Positions 51,901 through 63,650 of a DNA stretch of 64,000 bases are shown piece by piece; within the stretch, counting starts at the first letter, position 1, and every line of letters begins with the position of its first letter. The notes below the pieces were generated by a model, which saw only the letters and a program-made list of their open reading frames with translations, was not told the origin of the DNA and made no database searches. The stretch spans positions 18,291,690-18,355,689 of the forward strand of contig CM060463.1 in the NCBI GenBank assembly GCA_030544235.1, written 5' to 3'. The translations under genes and the position numbers were made by a program. The DNA comes from Lepturacanthus savala (taxonomy: Eukaryota > Chordata > Actinopteri > Scombriformes > Trichiuridae).

Positions 51901-52305
51901 TGTTAAAATGGTGAGAAAGGACAACAAAGGAAAATATCTATATCTCATCGTAGAAAGTAAGACTAATACTTTTTTTTATTTGTTAGATACTGAGGTGTCC
52001 AAAATATTAATTTTCATTCCTCAGGTACTCAAGTATAGATACTAAGGTTTAATTATTAATTGTCTGTATAATATAACTCTCAAGAATGAGAACGTGATTT
52101 TTAGGTAAAAAAACAACCTTTAATTCCCAATTTATCATTTTGTCAAGAGAAAATACGTTTTTTAAGTAGTGTATTGTCCTTTAAAAAGTTGTTTAATAGT
52201 AACAGTGGATTGTTTATTGGTAATTTCACCACAGATCATGTCATCTTTCTGGCAGAAAATCACTTTTTGGTTTGACAGTTCTCATGAAGACAAACAAATA
52301 AAATA
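48977..52305. other. Intronic stretch without recognised genes
   Basis: 'aggaactatttttaattggc' + 'ctgtgttcagccaggtttcagcaac' (49700-49745, in two parts) resembles 48112-48140, so both may be fragments of one old dispersed repeat. Poly-A and poly-T runs occur at 49830 and 50637. The ORFs shown by translation lack known domains. Confidence 0.4.
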
Positions 52306-52309
52306 GGAG

Positions 52310-52470
52310 TAACAGGGATATTTTTAAAATCTAAGTAGAAAGTACAGATTATTGCGAGAAGATGTAAGGAGTAGAAGTAAAAAAAGTTGTGTGAAATTGA
52401 ATTACGCCACTGAAGTATACATAATGTAACAATATATTTGTACTTAGTTACTTGACACCTCTGATTAGAA
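52310..52470 (-). repeat. Third 'acttaagtaaaagtag' family fragment
   Basis: 'atctaagtagaaagtacaga', 'gtagaagtaaaaaaagttgt' and 'tttgtacttagttacttgac' resemble the copies at 30.2 and 35.2 kb. It is strongly decayed, so the orientation is uncertain. Confidence 0.45.
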
Positions 52471-52632
52471 GGCGGTCTAGTTATAAAATTGAGCCTTAAA
52501 ATGAGCTGTAAGGCTCTGAAGGCTTTGAAGTTATGATGTCACAACTACACAGTTGCTGCCTGCCCCGTTCATAGCCATCAAATCAAGGGTATGCTCTGCT
52601 CATACTTATTTTTTATATTAGTAATTGTCATA

Positions 52633-52735
52633 AAAATAATAATAATGATGATAATTAACTTTATCTATATAGCACCTTTCATATCATTAAGTGCAGCCCA
52701 GCGTTTTAAAAGAGAAAAAAATAAATCAGTAACAC
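52633..52735 (-). mobile_element. 3' tail of an L2-type LINE, reversed
   Basis: 'aataataataatgatgataa', then 'tttatctatatagcaccttt' and 'aagtgcagcccagcgtttta' form the reverse complement of a typical L2 3' end. Only the tail region is visible. Confidence 0.6.
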
Positions 52736-54785
52736 AGGTACTAAAAGCAGGAGACAATCCGCCCATTAGTGAGGATACAAGTATACATTGTGTCCTGATG
52801 ACTCTATGTGATCATAAATGTGAAAAAAACACTTTTTTGTATTTTACTTTAAAAAGAAGGACAAGATCTGTGATTTCACTTGACTCTCCTCTGTGTGCTG
52901 GAGCAGCGTCAGACGCTTTGCGTCACTGTGCCTTTCTTCTATCGCTGGCGTTGCCTGATTACACACTCTGCAGATGTTGAGGTCATGGTTCACTGTTAGA
53001 TCCTTTGCGGTGTCCTTCAGACGGGATGTGGATGAACACTTCCCCAGGCTGTATGTCCCGTCGATAATTAGTCAATCATCCACTACTTGAAGATTATGCG
53101 CACTCAAACAGAACGTCCTTCATGCAAAGCTGCGTGTTCACCTCCCATCAGCTGCACTGATAGATAGACGCGTCTTAGGAAGTCTGCGTGTTCGCTTTAT
53201 GTGTGCGCAAGACACCTGCAACAAGCTGCCGTGCACAATTTCTTCCCCCACAAATAATCAAAACCAGATGCCTCTTAATTAATCTGTAAATGCAAACACA
53301 AACAGGGAACATAGCTGCCACATCGATTTAAGAAACTTAGGTAGAATCTGGTCTGACAGGCAGACAAATATACTTTGTCATAAACAGCTGTGGTCCCCAT
53401 TAATGGAACGGGGGGAAAGAAGAAAGTCTACTAGATCCAAGCAGGGAGCCCTAATTAGCTACAAGAAAAGACAGAGATTCTTCCCATAATGCCCCGCTTT
53501 CACAGGCCCTACATCGCCCTGAAAAGCAAAGTGAATTTCTCCAGCAAATCACATGAGAATCTCCTCAATCTTGTTTAGATAGGTTCAGGTTTCACTGGTC
53601 TTTTTGGTAATTTTCTTTTCCAATTCAGTTGGGAAATTAATCAGGATGAGCAGCTGCCAAATGGATTCTTCTCCATAGCAGGGAGATGATGACTTCAGGC
53701 TGGTCTCATGTCTCAGATACAATAGAGGTCGCATTAAAAAAGAAAAAGGAAAAACTGAGGTTGAACTAGCCTCATCTTCACCGAACGTTACTGAGTCTCC
53801 ACAGCAACACATTTGACTACAGCTCTGGTAAAATGTGAAGATATTTAACCCATAAATGATGATGAATGAATACACCAGCTCAGCGAGTGGGGAAATGAAA
53901 TATCACCTGACAGACCATCCGGACATAGACAGATAGAATGTAGTTGCTGGTGGTCTTAACCGCATAATCATTTATTTGTGTTTTTTTCTATCATGCCATG
54001 TCTCAGTTTGTTAACCATGTATTTCAGTAACCAGTTTATAGTTGGCTTTTTCCAGAAAACCATTTTATTCAGCTTTTATTTAAAGATCTTTATGTGCATA
54101 AAACCAGCCTGCAAAGAGAGAGAGCACCGGGTTGTGACTGGATAAAAACGAAGATCACATTGAGAGATGTATCCTCACATTTGTAATGAGTAGGTCCAAC
54201 TAAAACTGAACTAAACTCACCCTGGCTATTGGCTATCAGATTTGGATGGTCTCATCATGGGAAATTTCCATTAGTCACACTGCTGTCCATCAAATCAAAG
54301 GTGGTCAAACTTTTGTAGTCAATCCTCATTGGCTTTTGAGCTCCCACGAGTCGATTGACTCATGAATGGGGTCAGTCGATACTAATCAACTTCAACGACC
54401 ATAAATGTTGCATTATTTGTGCATAGAAACCAACAACTGACGTGTAGTAATGCCCATACCACTCATGGTAGTGTGTCTGAAAAGATTAAAGCCCCTATGA
54501 GGAGTTTTGGGAAGTGGATGTTGCAGGTGTTTTGAAGACGGAGCGATGGCTTTCAATTGTCACTGGCTACCAGCTGCTCGCACTGGCAGCGTAGACTACT
54601 GTGGTAAATTTCATCATTCCAAAGGTCGAAACAGCCATGAAATAATAATCTAAAAATAAATGACATAGAAGAAACGGCATTTGTTGAAAATTGATACATA
54701 AACAAATGTCCATAATGTAGATACACTCATATTAAAATCAAACTGTTTCATAACCTAATAATAAACTCCTCAAGGTTAATTTAAG
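52736..54785. other. Intronic stretch without recognised genes
   Basis: 52860-53540 is mildly GC-richer, with no fhit-like codons and no known repeat. No further features were seen. Confidence 0.35.
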
Positions 54786-54789
54786 TCAT

Positions 54790-54922
54790 TATATTTTAGT
54801 CTATGTATATAGTTTCCTTCATTTTTTACTCACTCACTCTTTTTTTTTCTTTTTAAGTTTTAAGCTGGTGTAATGAATGGATTTCCCCTGTGGGGAACAA
54901 TAAAGTTTTCAATTCAATTCAA
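54790..54922 (+). mobile_element. 3' end of a retroelement with 'caatt' repeat tail
   Basis: 'gaatggatttcccctgtggg', then 'gaacaataaagttttcaatt', then a repeated 'caatt' motif are the usual end of a fish non-LTR element or its SINE partner. Confidence 0.55.
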
Positions 54923-54924
54923 CC

Positions 54925-55325
54925 TTCATGTCTGTCCTTAATTATGGAGATATGATTTACTGTCACGCCGCCCCATCAACACTTCAGCATTTAAACCGTG
55001 TTTATCACAGTGCATTACACTTCATCACTAATGACAAATATCATACCCATCATTGTTCTCTGTATCACATGAATGGATGGACCTCCTTACAGATAACAAG
55101 CAATGTTTTTCCATCTATAAAGCTTTCAGACTGCCTTGCACCTCTGCTCTCCTTTGAATCAAATCACAATACATGGTCCGAACCTGAAATATCTTGTATG
55201 TTTAAACTAATATTGGTGGAACTATTTTCAGGTATTTTGCATCAATATGCATTTTTATGCTCTTGTCTTATGAATGTTACTCATTCTCAGATTGTCATCT
55301 TAACAAAACTAATTAAATAAAGATT
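54925..55325 (+). mobile_element. LINE fragment (C-terminal part of reverse transcriptase)
   Basis: The open frame from 54928 reads SVLNYGDMIYCHAAPSTLQH then LNRVYHSALHFITNDKYHTH, followed by HCSLYHMNGWTSL. This is the conserved 'YGD ... STL..LD.VYHSALRFIT' block found after the polymerase domain in fish non-LTR retrotransposons. Similarity fades after about 55110, where a frameshift seems to continue the homology. It is 5'-truncated and non-functional. It sits in the 11.3-kb fhit intron, opposite to the gene's direction. Confidence 0.8.
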
Positions 55326-55329
55326 GATA

Positions 55330-56465
55330 AAATAAAACCAATAAGGTTTACAGTGTATCTTTTATTGAATTGCTAACATTTATTGATTAGCGATAAATTT
55401 GAAGCATGGAATGACGGTTTCAAAAAAATGAGTCACATTGACTTCACAGTCAAAAAGCAATTCAAATCTTGCTTTCTGGGATATAGGACCATTAAAATAC
55501 TTGTTTTATTTGTTAGTTGTAATTTCTGATTAAGTCAAATGTTTAGACATGCAGTGAATACATTGACTAACACCAAAAAGCAACAGTGAGCATCTTAACA
55601 GCATCTCAAGAAGTCACACTTACTGTTCTTCATAGGCTTTTCCAGTTCAAAACTCAATCATATCCTTCCTCTGCCTCTCATTCAGCCTTCCATACTCACT
55701 GCTCATGAAATACATTCAATATAGTCTACTTTGTGCATATTACATCCAATCATCTCCAGCTATGAAAACTCATATATAACAGCCAGGCTTGATTAGTAAA
55801 CAAACAGGATCTATACATAGCACCCCCCCATATGATAAATCACTATAATCACTTTGCATTTTCCATAAGACCAAAATAAAATCCAATTCCATCATTCAAA
55901 ACGCAGATATTTGTCTTGTGTCAGTGAGACTGCAGGCACTGAGTTTATAAGAGTGCATTTGCCTTCTCTCTTATAGCTTACCTCGCTCTTATTCAATCAA
56001 AGGTCCGTTTTTTATTGCTGGCGTGCCGGCACCTGATTGCAATAACCTGGTTGATAGATGGGGGTGGGCTGCTGCTGTAGCAGGTGCGCTATATGCACCA
56101 CTGAGATAATCTGTTTTCATAAAACGAGCAGACAGGTCTCCACATCAAGAGATTCTTTGTGTTAAAATTACTTGATAAAATATGTAGATTATTTCAGTGT
56201 GTTAAGGATCAGTGGGAAACAACAGCTCCTCTATTACTGCCTTTGATTCACTGTTCCTGTGATGCGCTTTCCTACAGTAAAAGACCCTTGACAGAACAAA
56301 AAAAAGAATAAGAAGGTATGTGAGAATATTTAAGAGCTGTTGATATTCCAGTAATGCTAAAATATAACCAACCCACTGGTATGGATCTAACAAAAAAAAA
56401 AAATAACTCTTTGACCTTGTTTGTATTGCCAGATGAAAGCCATTTCATCTCAAACAATCTGTAGA
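55330..56465. other. Intronic stretch without recognised features
   Basis: AT-rich with no gene or repeat that I can name. It has an A run at 56392-56403. Confidence 0.35.
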
Positions 56466-56473
56466 TGAAAAAT

Positions 56474-56526
56474 GGGAGGGAGGAGGGAGGGGTGGGGGTT
56501 TGGGGGTGTTGGTGGTGGGGGGTGGT
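56474..56526 (+). other. G-rich quadruplex-prone block in fhit intron
   Basis: 'gggagggaggagggaggggt' followed by 'gggggtttgggggtg' and more GG runs gives more than four G tracts in 50 bases. As fhit is transcribed from the minus strand, this G-rich strand is the template strand. Confidence 0.7.
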
Positions 56527-56763
56527 TGCGGAAATGGAAAAATAAAGATCTTTTAAAAAGACATTGTTCTCTTAGGGCACGCAGTGAAGATTGATTTTTT
56601 TTTTTAGGGAGAGAGAGAGAGGAAGGCAGCTCTGAGAGGATTCTGCTCGACAGCTGGACTTTTGCCCTTGGTCATATCTGAAGGATGAGTTAGTCACTTT
56701 GGAGCTGAATCAGCACACACTTATGTAGAAAGAGCAGTTTTGGGGCAAATTCATAAATCCTTA

Positions 56764-56768
<5 letters not shown>

Positions 56769-56806
<38 letters not shown>
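56769..56806. repeat. (TA)n microsatellite in fhit intron
   Basis: About 19 uninterrupted TA units. Confidence 0.93.
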
Positions 56807-56809
<3 letters not shown>

Positions 56810-58130
56810 TTAGCGATGACTTCTGTTCACACAATGCGCCATCTGACAACGTCTAAACAGCAACTCACTCTCACAGCCGACTCGTCAATGTGGTGATGAA
56901 AAGGGTCAGGATCCCTTGTAGTGATGTGGATCGATAGTGAAATATCAATACTTCTAATACCAGATATTAATAGTATAGAATCGATTCCGATATTGAAATA
57001 CTGTAATAATATGGGGTAAATGTGTAGTTCATCATAAACAGGAAACCATGGTAAGTCACCATACAATCAGCATCTGAATCCTGAATGATGGCCAATTGGT
57101 AGGAGCTACTTATTCTTCCACCCATCATAGTCCTGTGTGTAATATGGCTGTATAAATGAGTAAGTGTCACCAGTTGAAACCGTGGCTGAATGCAAACACG
57201 GTCTGGAGCTAATACACCTCCAAAAACAGCAACAACACAGTATGTGACGTGTAGGGGAAGATAGTTTTAGGTTTTAGTATTTCTTTTATGAGGATTCTTT
57301 ATAATTAACCAATATGAACCAGCAGGAAATTAACGACCACAATGGAAATAAACCTTTGGATTTTATTTTTTTTTCTTGATGAATTTTAAATGTAGGCAAA
57401 GACTGTTAGGTAGTGTATGTATTTTTTTTATCATTAAATAAATTCATTCATTTATTCATAGTCTTGCATTCATTATGAAGCAATAATTCAAAATGCACTA
57501 GTTTTTTTTTTTTTTTTTTTTTTTTTTTATCTAGGTTTTCCAAACACATTATTTTTTTGTACAAAGTATTGCTGTCAAATCAATATCATCAATAAATGTT
57601 AAATAAAGGTTGATTTTTATTGGTATCGGATCAGAAAAGAAATTCATTCATATGGCTGATTTGCATATATTAGTCTAATCCCTTCCTCAGATGCAGTGAA
57701 AACAAAAGATTAATCAAATACGAGTTTGGTGAAGCTTCAAAGTTTCACTTTTTTCTACCAATACTTTTTTTTTTACTTCCCACTGTTAGTACCTATGAAC
57801 AAAGGATTCTCCAATATTTATCATAGTGTAATATATCTGGAGGTATAGTATTGTGCATTAATGTATGAAGGGTTAAGCTGTGACTGGTGACGATCGGGTC
57901 TCTCTCACTCTAACCTGTATGGACCCCAGCAGCTCCCCAGTCAGCCACTTGAAACATTCCATACCGCCTCATACCAAAAGAGCTTTAAACCTTTCAGAAT
58001 ACATCTCTAAATAATTCAACCATGCCAAGAGTTTAGCACTGCAAATGAAATACAATGATTATTTAATAGTGTATAACTGTTACGGAGGCCTCATGACATA
58101 TTTAAAGGCAGTGAATTATTAAGTTCTCAC
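56807..58130. other. Intronic stretch next to the 30-bp exon
   Basis: Contains a poly-T run of about 27 (57502-57528). 56926-57000 ('gtggatcgatagtgaaatat') looks like repeat debris. Otherwise nothing was recognised. Confidence 0.4.
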
Positions 58131-58160
58131 CTTCACGGTTTGTCCGGCTTCAGGGCCGTC
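58131..58160 (-). CDS. fhit: fhit 30-bp micro-exon (residues 84-93 equivalent)
   Basis: This 30-base exon encodes exactly DGPEAGQTVK, the short segment just before the histidine triad. It corresponds to human FHIT 84-93 and is identical to it as I know that protein. On the minus strand the acceptor is a good polypyrimidine tract ending in cccaccag, and the donor is AAG|gtgaga. Both ends fall on codon boundaries, so skipping the exon would keep the frame but delete the loop leading into the active site. It was identified by its fit between the flanking fhit exons, since it is too short to be seen as an ORF. Introns of 2,106 bp (58161-60266) and 11,340 bp (46791-58130) flank it. A (TA)n tract of about 104 bp starts roughly 260 bp upstream of it, inside the intron. 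Confidence 0.95.
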
Positions 58161-58421
58161 CTGGTGGGAACAGAGAGAAGTAATTAGAAAAGTTGGGAAT
58201 TCAGAAATCTTTACATTAATAATTCACAGAGAGATTTTAATTTCAGATGAGCTGCAGCACCTCACTTCTTTCCTCCAATTAAGAAAAAGATGGCATATTT
58301 AATTGCCTCCTTTGTCTTGATATTTATTTAAGTAGTAACAAGGAGAAAGAAACATATACAACATATAACATAAATTATATATAAAAAATATTAATGCTAA
58401 AACATACTTTCCATACATTTG

Positions 58422-58975
<554 letters not shown>

Positions 58976-60040
58976 AGTACTATCATACTATCATAATGGC
59001 AGTTTATCTTTTTCTGCCTATAACCAAGACTCACAGATGTACCTACAGTCAATGGTAATGCACCCTTTTTCTGTTTAGACATACAATTATTTGGGTTTAA
59101 GTGAGAAGATAGGCTTTAAGAAAAGAAAACATCTTATGTTTCTGTATTAATTTAGCCATGGAGAGGAAGGCAACACCATCCCATAATTAAGAAGTAGATG
59201 TGAATCATCAATGAGAAAGTAGTGACTGTTTAGAGTTTGAAAAAGGTCGTCCTTCAATGTCTTTGACCCGCCGCTCATCTTCATTTGCTAACAATGAGAT
59301 GCTTTAACATTTGTTTTCCCCTCAGACTGTTATATTAGGTGTGATTAAATTCATTGAGATGACACTTTGTTGTTATCCGCGAGCAGGAGGTGATGAGGAG
59401 GATTTGCACGGCTCTAATAAACATCACACATTGGTGTGGTGAATAAACAAAGGAGTTAAATCTGATGAGCTCCGCGTTGTATTTTTCGGTGCTGATGGAG
59501 GAACAATAGACGTTTGTGTCACCAATCCCAAACATTTTATTTATTTTTTTTTTTTTATCCGCTGATCCTCCAGTGAGGTTGATGTGTGTGATATTATTAT
59601 CTGTACTGCAGAGAACAGTTGCCCCCTCCTGCAGGCCCTACTTTAATGCGCTGGCTGTAACCTGAGAGCTGTCACAACTAATCTCCTATCATCACTTCTC
59701 ATCACCTCCCCAGTCAAAGAAAATGATATCCAGGTAAAGATTACTCTTTTTTTTTTCTCTTCTCTCTCCTAACCTGTGAAACAATTTTCTCTGACAGGGC
59801 CACAGAGTGAGATAGGTGCTATTTTGATATTAGCATATATATCACCAGTTATGCAGAATAGGCCATTCGGTCTGGGACGAAATCCCATCTGGGTGTCAGA
59901 GTCGGTTCTGTATTTATTGTTACGTTCATATGCACCGGAAGTTTTCAGATTGGCTTAGAATCAATGGTGGGAGGGCCTAACCTGGAGCTGGAAGGTGTGT
60001 TTCCTGTGGGAGTCCAGAGTCGAGTCAGCATCAGTGTCAG
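58976..60040. other. Intronic stretch without recognised features
   Basis: No gene or named repeat was seen. It includes a T run at 59545-59557, and 59220-59460 is less AT-biased. Confidence 0.35.
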
Positions 60041-60042
60041 AT

Positions 60043-60232
60043 AGGGCTGCAACTAGCGGTTATTTTAATAGCCAATTAACCTATTAATTATTGAAACGAT
60101 AAACGATTAGTTCTTTAGTTCACAAAATGGTGTAAAATGTTGATCGTTGTTTCTCAAAGCTGAAAAGGCAACCTAAAATATCTTTTTTTTTTTTTTTGTC
60201 CAGACCAACAGTCCACAACCAAAGCTAATGCT
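60043..60232 (+). mobile_element. 5' part of a 'gattaatcgattaat' family copy beside a fhit splice site
   Basis: The copy starts 'agggctgcaactagcggtta', followed by 'cgataaacgattagttcttt', 'tgttgatcgttgtttctcaa' and 'gtccagaccaacagtccaca'. The copy ends about 35 bp from the donor of the 146-bp fhit exon. It has no coding capacity. Confidence 0.75.
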
Positions 60233-60266
60233 ATATCTTTAAAGAGTCGGTGGAGCTGTGTCGTAC

Positions 60267-60412
60267 CTGGATGGCGATGGTGAGCGAGGTGGCGTTGAAG
60301 TGCCTCTCCACCAGGTTGGCGACTCGCTGAGTGGTGCTGAATAAATCCGCCACCTCATCCGGCTGAAGATCCCGAAAACGCTCCACCGGTCTCAGAGGAC
60401 ACACCAACACAT
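60267..60412 (-). CDS. fhit: fhit coding exon (residues 35/36-83 equivalent)
   Basis: This is an internal coding exon of Fhit, a histidine-triad hydrolase that cleaves diadenosine triphosphate to AMP and ADP. Read on the minus strand it begins with AT, the last two bases of a split codon (His35 in human if the preceding base is C). It then gives 48 codons starting VLVCPLRPVERFRDLQ and ending HFNATSLTIAIQ. This aligns without gaps to human FHIT 36-83 as I know it, and the final Gln sits at the substrate-binding Gln83 position. The acceptor is ttgctcag and the donor is CAG|gtacga. The exon is 146 bp, with a split codon at its 5' end and a whole codon at its 3' end. The next exon lies 2.1 kb downstream at lower coordinates. 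I saw no stops or frameshifts. The upstream exon with the N-terminus (about 34 residues) was not recognised between here and the window edge. Family assignment is near certain. Confidence 0.96.
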
Positions 60413-60559
60413 CTGAGCAAGCTCTGTTAAGGACGTTTGCACTGAAGACACACTACAATACTACAATACAATACTGTAATAGTACAATACTGTACATTTT
60501 GTGCGTGATGGTATTATAAGGTACCTGTTGATATTTTAATGACATTTTTCACTGATTTG

Positions 60560-61114
60560 TTAAAGGTGGAGTGGGAGACCTTGGAAAAAACGGTTACAGC
60601 TATTCAACACAAGTGAGATTTTCAAAATATACACTCCCTCCCCTCCTCCCAAAGGCTCCCAAGGAGTTCACGAGCATTCACGCCAATAGCATGACAGACA
60701 GTGACCGCTTTGCTAACTTCAAGCAATGTCATCTTCACAAGATTTGTGAACATCATAATGAACGTAAACAGTCTTTCATTATTGTAATTTCAAGAATATT
60801 GACATAAAATTCAAGTATCTGTTAGATTTCCACTAGTTGATTGGATACTTGTGTCAATTACTTTGTTATTGCAGTAATGACACGTATGTGTATGTACAGT
60901 AATGATGGACATATTAGACAGCCAATAAATGTAAAGATGATCAGTACATTGATTGGTCAGAGTTTTCCTCTGAATACACCCTCTAGACCGGACCAAAATG
61001 TTTCGAGTTTTTTGCAAACATTCTATTTTAGTGTGTGCAGTGGGAATTTGAAAAGGTTTTCAGGCAATATTTTAAAAAAATGCTGCAAAAAAGAATCACC
61101 CACCCCACCTTTAA
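60560..61114. mobile_element. MITE with 'aaaggtgg' termini and TTAA edges
   Basis: The left end 'ttaaaggtggagtgggaga' and the right end 'tcacccaccccacctttaa' are inverted repeats matching at 16 of 19 positions. Each outer edge is TTAA, the target used by piggyBac- and Kolobok-type transposases. The 555-bp interior has only meaningless ORFs. It lies upstream of the 146-bp fhit exon. Confidence 0.75.
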
Positions 61115-61199
61115 GTTTTGTTTGATGGTGATTCTTTTGAGCAACTAGTAGGATATTGGTTTTCCCCTAGTAATGGTTTGCTCCAATTAAGCCTAGTCA

Positions 61200-61440
61200 G
61201 GCAGATGTATATAAGGGCTGTCATTTGGCCTTAATGCTGACTTTGTCCAGCCTGGTGAGAGGTGGATTATAGTGTTACTTTGTTACTTGATCATTTACTG
61301 TTTTTTGCAAGGGTGACAACTATTAATAAATAGCCTTTTTTGGCAAACTTAAGCTCTGCTGCCTCCTGACTCCACTTTGTCATCTTTTTCTGGTTCGCCC
61401 TGATCCCTTATGTTGGGGGGCCACGCCGGTCGCCCACAGT
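61200..61440 (+). mobile_element. Possible LTR fragment
   Basis: 'tgtatataagggc' (TATA-like, 61207) is followed about 120 bp later by 'attaataaatagcc' (poly(A) signal-like) and then 'gttggggggccacgccggtc', which resembles the start of a tRNA primer-binding site after an LTR. No internal coding region follows, so it would be a solo or truncated LTR. Not confirmed by flanking repeats. Confidence 0.4.
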
Positions 61441-61464
61441 GAATGTTAATATAAATTCTGTTAC

Positions 61465-61490
61465 CATGATGATGATGATGATGATGATGT
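61465..61490 (+). repeat. (GAT)n microsatellite
   Basis: About eight GAT units. Confidence 0.9.
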
Positions 61491-63500
61491 GTGTATGCTC
61501 ACTCCGGAAATTATGCTGCATCAAATGGAAACATGATTGTGTATTTTCAAAGGGAGCAGCAGAAGAGGCATTATGTCTATTCTATTACTATTATATTTTA
61601 TAATAAATTTGATTTGATATTGTAAGTCAATTCACATTCTTATAATTATGTCATAGATAATACCTCAAATAGTCATGCATACCTTTTCCCCTATAAATAA
61701 AGGACATATAATGGATGTAGCCTCTGTGATGTCACTATATTTTTTGGCCTTTCCACCCTCTGAACAGTGACTTCCTTTTTTCTGCTCAAGTGAATACATA
61801 TTTATATATATGGACGAGTGTGGAGCTAGGAGTGAGCTGTGCCCAGTAGACAAGCCGGCTGCAGCCAGCTAGTGGTGAGCCACCTGTCACTCAATGCAAT
61901 GTACAAAAAAAATTACCCCCTCCCCCACAGTTGCCATGAAGAAGTAAATTATCTATCGAGATTAACACCATTTTTTGCATCATTGCTGGAGGAGATCAAG
62001 GCCGCAGCTTGCAGAAGTAGTTAGTTGACCCTCTTTTAAATGTGTGAAAATGAAATGCAATTAGTCATACACATTTAAATAATAGTTTGTATATCAGCTA
62101 CATTTAGCAGCCATGAGCCAATAAATTACTACCGCTCCGTGTGACACTGAATTGCATTTTTTTTCTCATCTTTAATTGTGACCCCCCTCCAAATTTTTTC
62201 TTCACATGATGCTCCCTGATGAACAGTCAGCGACACCATAGCCTTAATGTTGAAGTAAAATGTTTAATAGAAAAACTGCTGCTGGGCAACAGACAAAAAT
62301 GGATGCTGATCTCTCCTCAGAAATGGTGAATGATTTGATATATTTGCGTTCTTCAACATCAAACGCCAAGGAACAAGAAAGAAGTTCACAAGCAGACCGA
62401 CATCAATGGGTTTCAACATCACAACTCATGAGAACAAAGCTATCACCATTTCTATGTGTGCTTTTTTATAGCAACAAAACTGACTCAATCGAATGGACGC
62501 CAGCCCATCACATGGACTTCTTTTCAGTTTTTAAATACAGCTAAAGGGTCTTATCTTTCTACCTGAAGGGAGTCAACACTTTCTGATTAAGAATCACCTA
62601 CTTGTCTTTCTTAAAATGTCAAGATCATAATTTCCCTTCATCACTGACAATGTTTTGTTTACATGTAACGTCAAGCATCCAATCTACTTATCAGATCTGA
62701 GTCAATATTTCCATTTAATCAGCAGTTTTTGTTGGTGAGAAGCATCTTGGTGAATTTACATGTAACATTCTCACAAAATTACTTATTCAGCTATTGCCAG
62801 ACCAATTTTACACAACCATGTTGCCAGTACAAAAAGATAAAGCACATTAAAGCAGTTATTAGTAATCAGAATGACATACAGAGCTAATGTAATTAAGTTA
62901 GGTTTTTTTTGGTCATTTTCTCTCTTTATTCAACAGTAGTAACTGTTCTTGGCAATGCAATTGGATTTGCAGGTATTTCATCATAAATTAAAAAAAAAAA
63001 AAGATACTGCATTGTGCTGCAGCGTGGCTGAAAATGAAACTTAATACTAGTGTTTTAATAAGGTTTTCCCCTTTATGAGGTTTGGAAAAATGTGTGAGTG
63101 GACCTTTTAGTTTAGATTAATTTATGACATAAAGATTTATATTAGATCTTAGAGTTTTTGAATTGCAAATTGAAACTAATACACCACAGAGCCCAGGAGT
63201 AGCTGTGAAAGAAAAAAATAAGTCTTGCTTTTGATTGCATTAGTAATTAATGTTTTCAATTAAACTATTTTTAGAAGCACCAAGCTCATTCAGTGAGCTG
63301 AAAGCTTGAAGAAAGTGACAAAGAAGACATTTAAAGATGTTATCACTGGATTAAAAGGGCGTTAACAGTGGTTGCCTTCCTCACCATTGATATGCTTCAC
63401 TATTTAGCCGTCATAGTAATTCTGATGCAGGGAAGTGAAGTAGTTCAGATGACGTACGTATAAGATCACTTCCTTAGCAGGAGGGGGTGGGTAGGGACCT
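61491..63500. other. Non-coding stretch upstream in fhit
   Basis: No exon was recognised; the N-terminal fhit exon was looked for on the minus strand and not found. ORFs of 61-94 codons lack domains. Confidence 0.4.
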
Positions 63501-63504
63501 TCCC

Positions 63505-63650
63505 TAACTAATCGATTAATTGATTAATCACCTCAATTGCTATGAATACATGTGGGGAAACTGTGCTTGGGCCTTTGTCAGTGATTTCATGATAAAAATA
63601 CTGTCTAATCGATTAATTGACTATTCATTGCCGCTTTACTAATAATAATC
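63505..63650. mobile_element. Fragments of the 'gattaatcgattaat' family
   Basis: 'aactaatcgattaattgatt' and 'ctaatcgattaattgactat' are two terminal-like pieces about 80 bp apart. Orientation is unclear. Confidence 0.5.

Larger units (their letters stand above)
46791..58130 (-). other. fhit intron between the 30-bp and histidine-triad exons
   Basis: This 11.3-kb intron is bounded by a gtgaga donor and a ttccag acceptor on the minus strand. It contains a MITE-like repeat (47.3 kb), a degenerate AT-rich minisatellite (47.57-48.1 kb), (TA)n at 48.03 and 56.77 kb, (GT)n at 48.94 kb, an L2-type tail (52.6 kb), LINE fragments (54.8-55.3 kb), a G-rich quadruplex-prone block (56.47 kb) and a poly-T run (57.5 kb). 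I see no other coding exon within it. Confidence 0.9.

Noticed and set aside
54928..55320. 130-codon ORF as a host gene
   Set aside because: Its first half is the conserved C-terminal block of a LINE reverse transcriptase and it is truncated at both ends.
60571..61125. ORFs of 78 and 94 codons upstream of the fhit exon
   Set aside because: Both lie within the TTAA-edged MITE and have no recognisable protein content.
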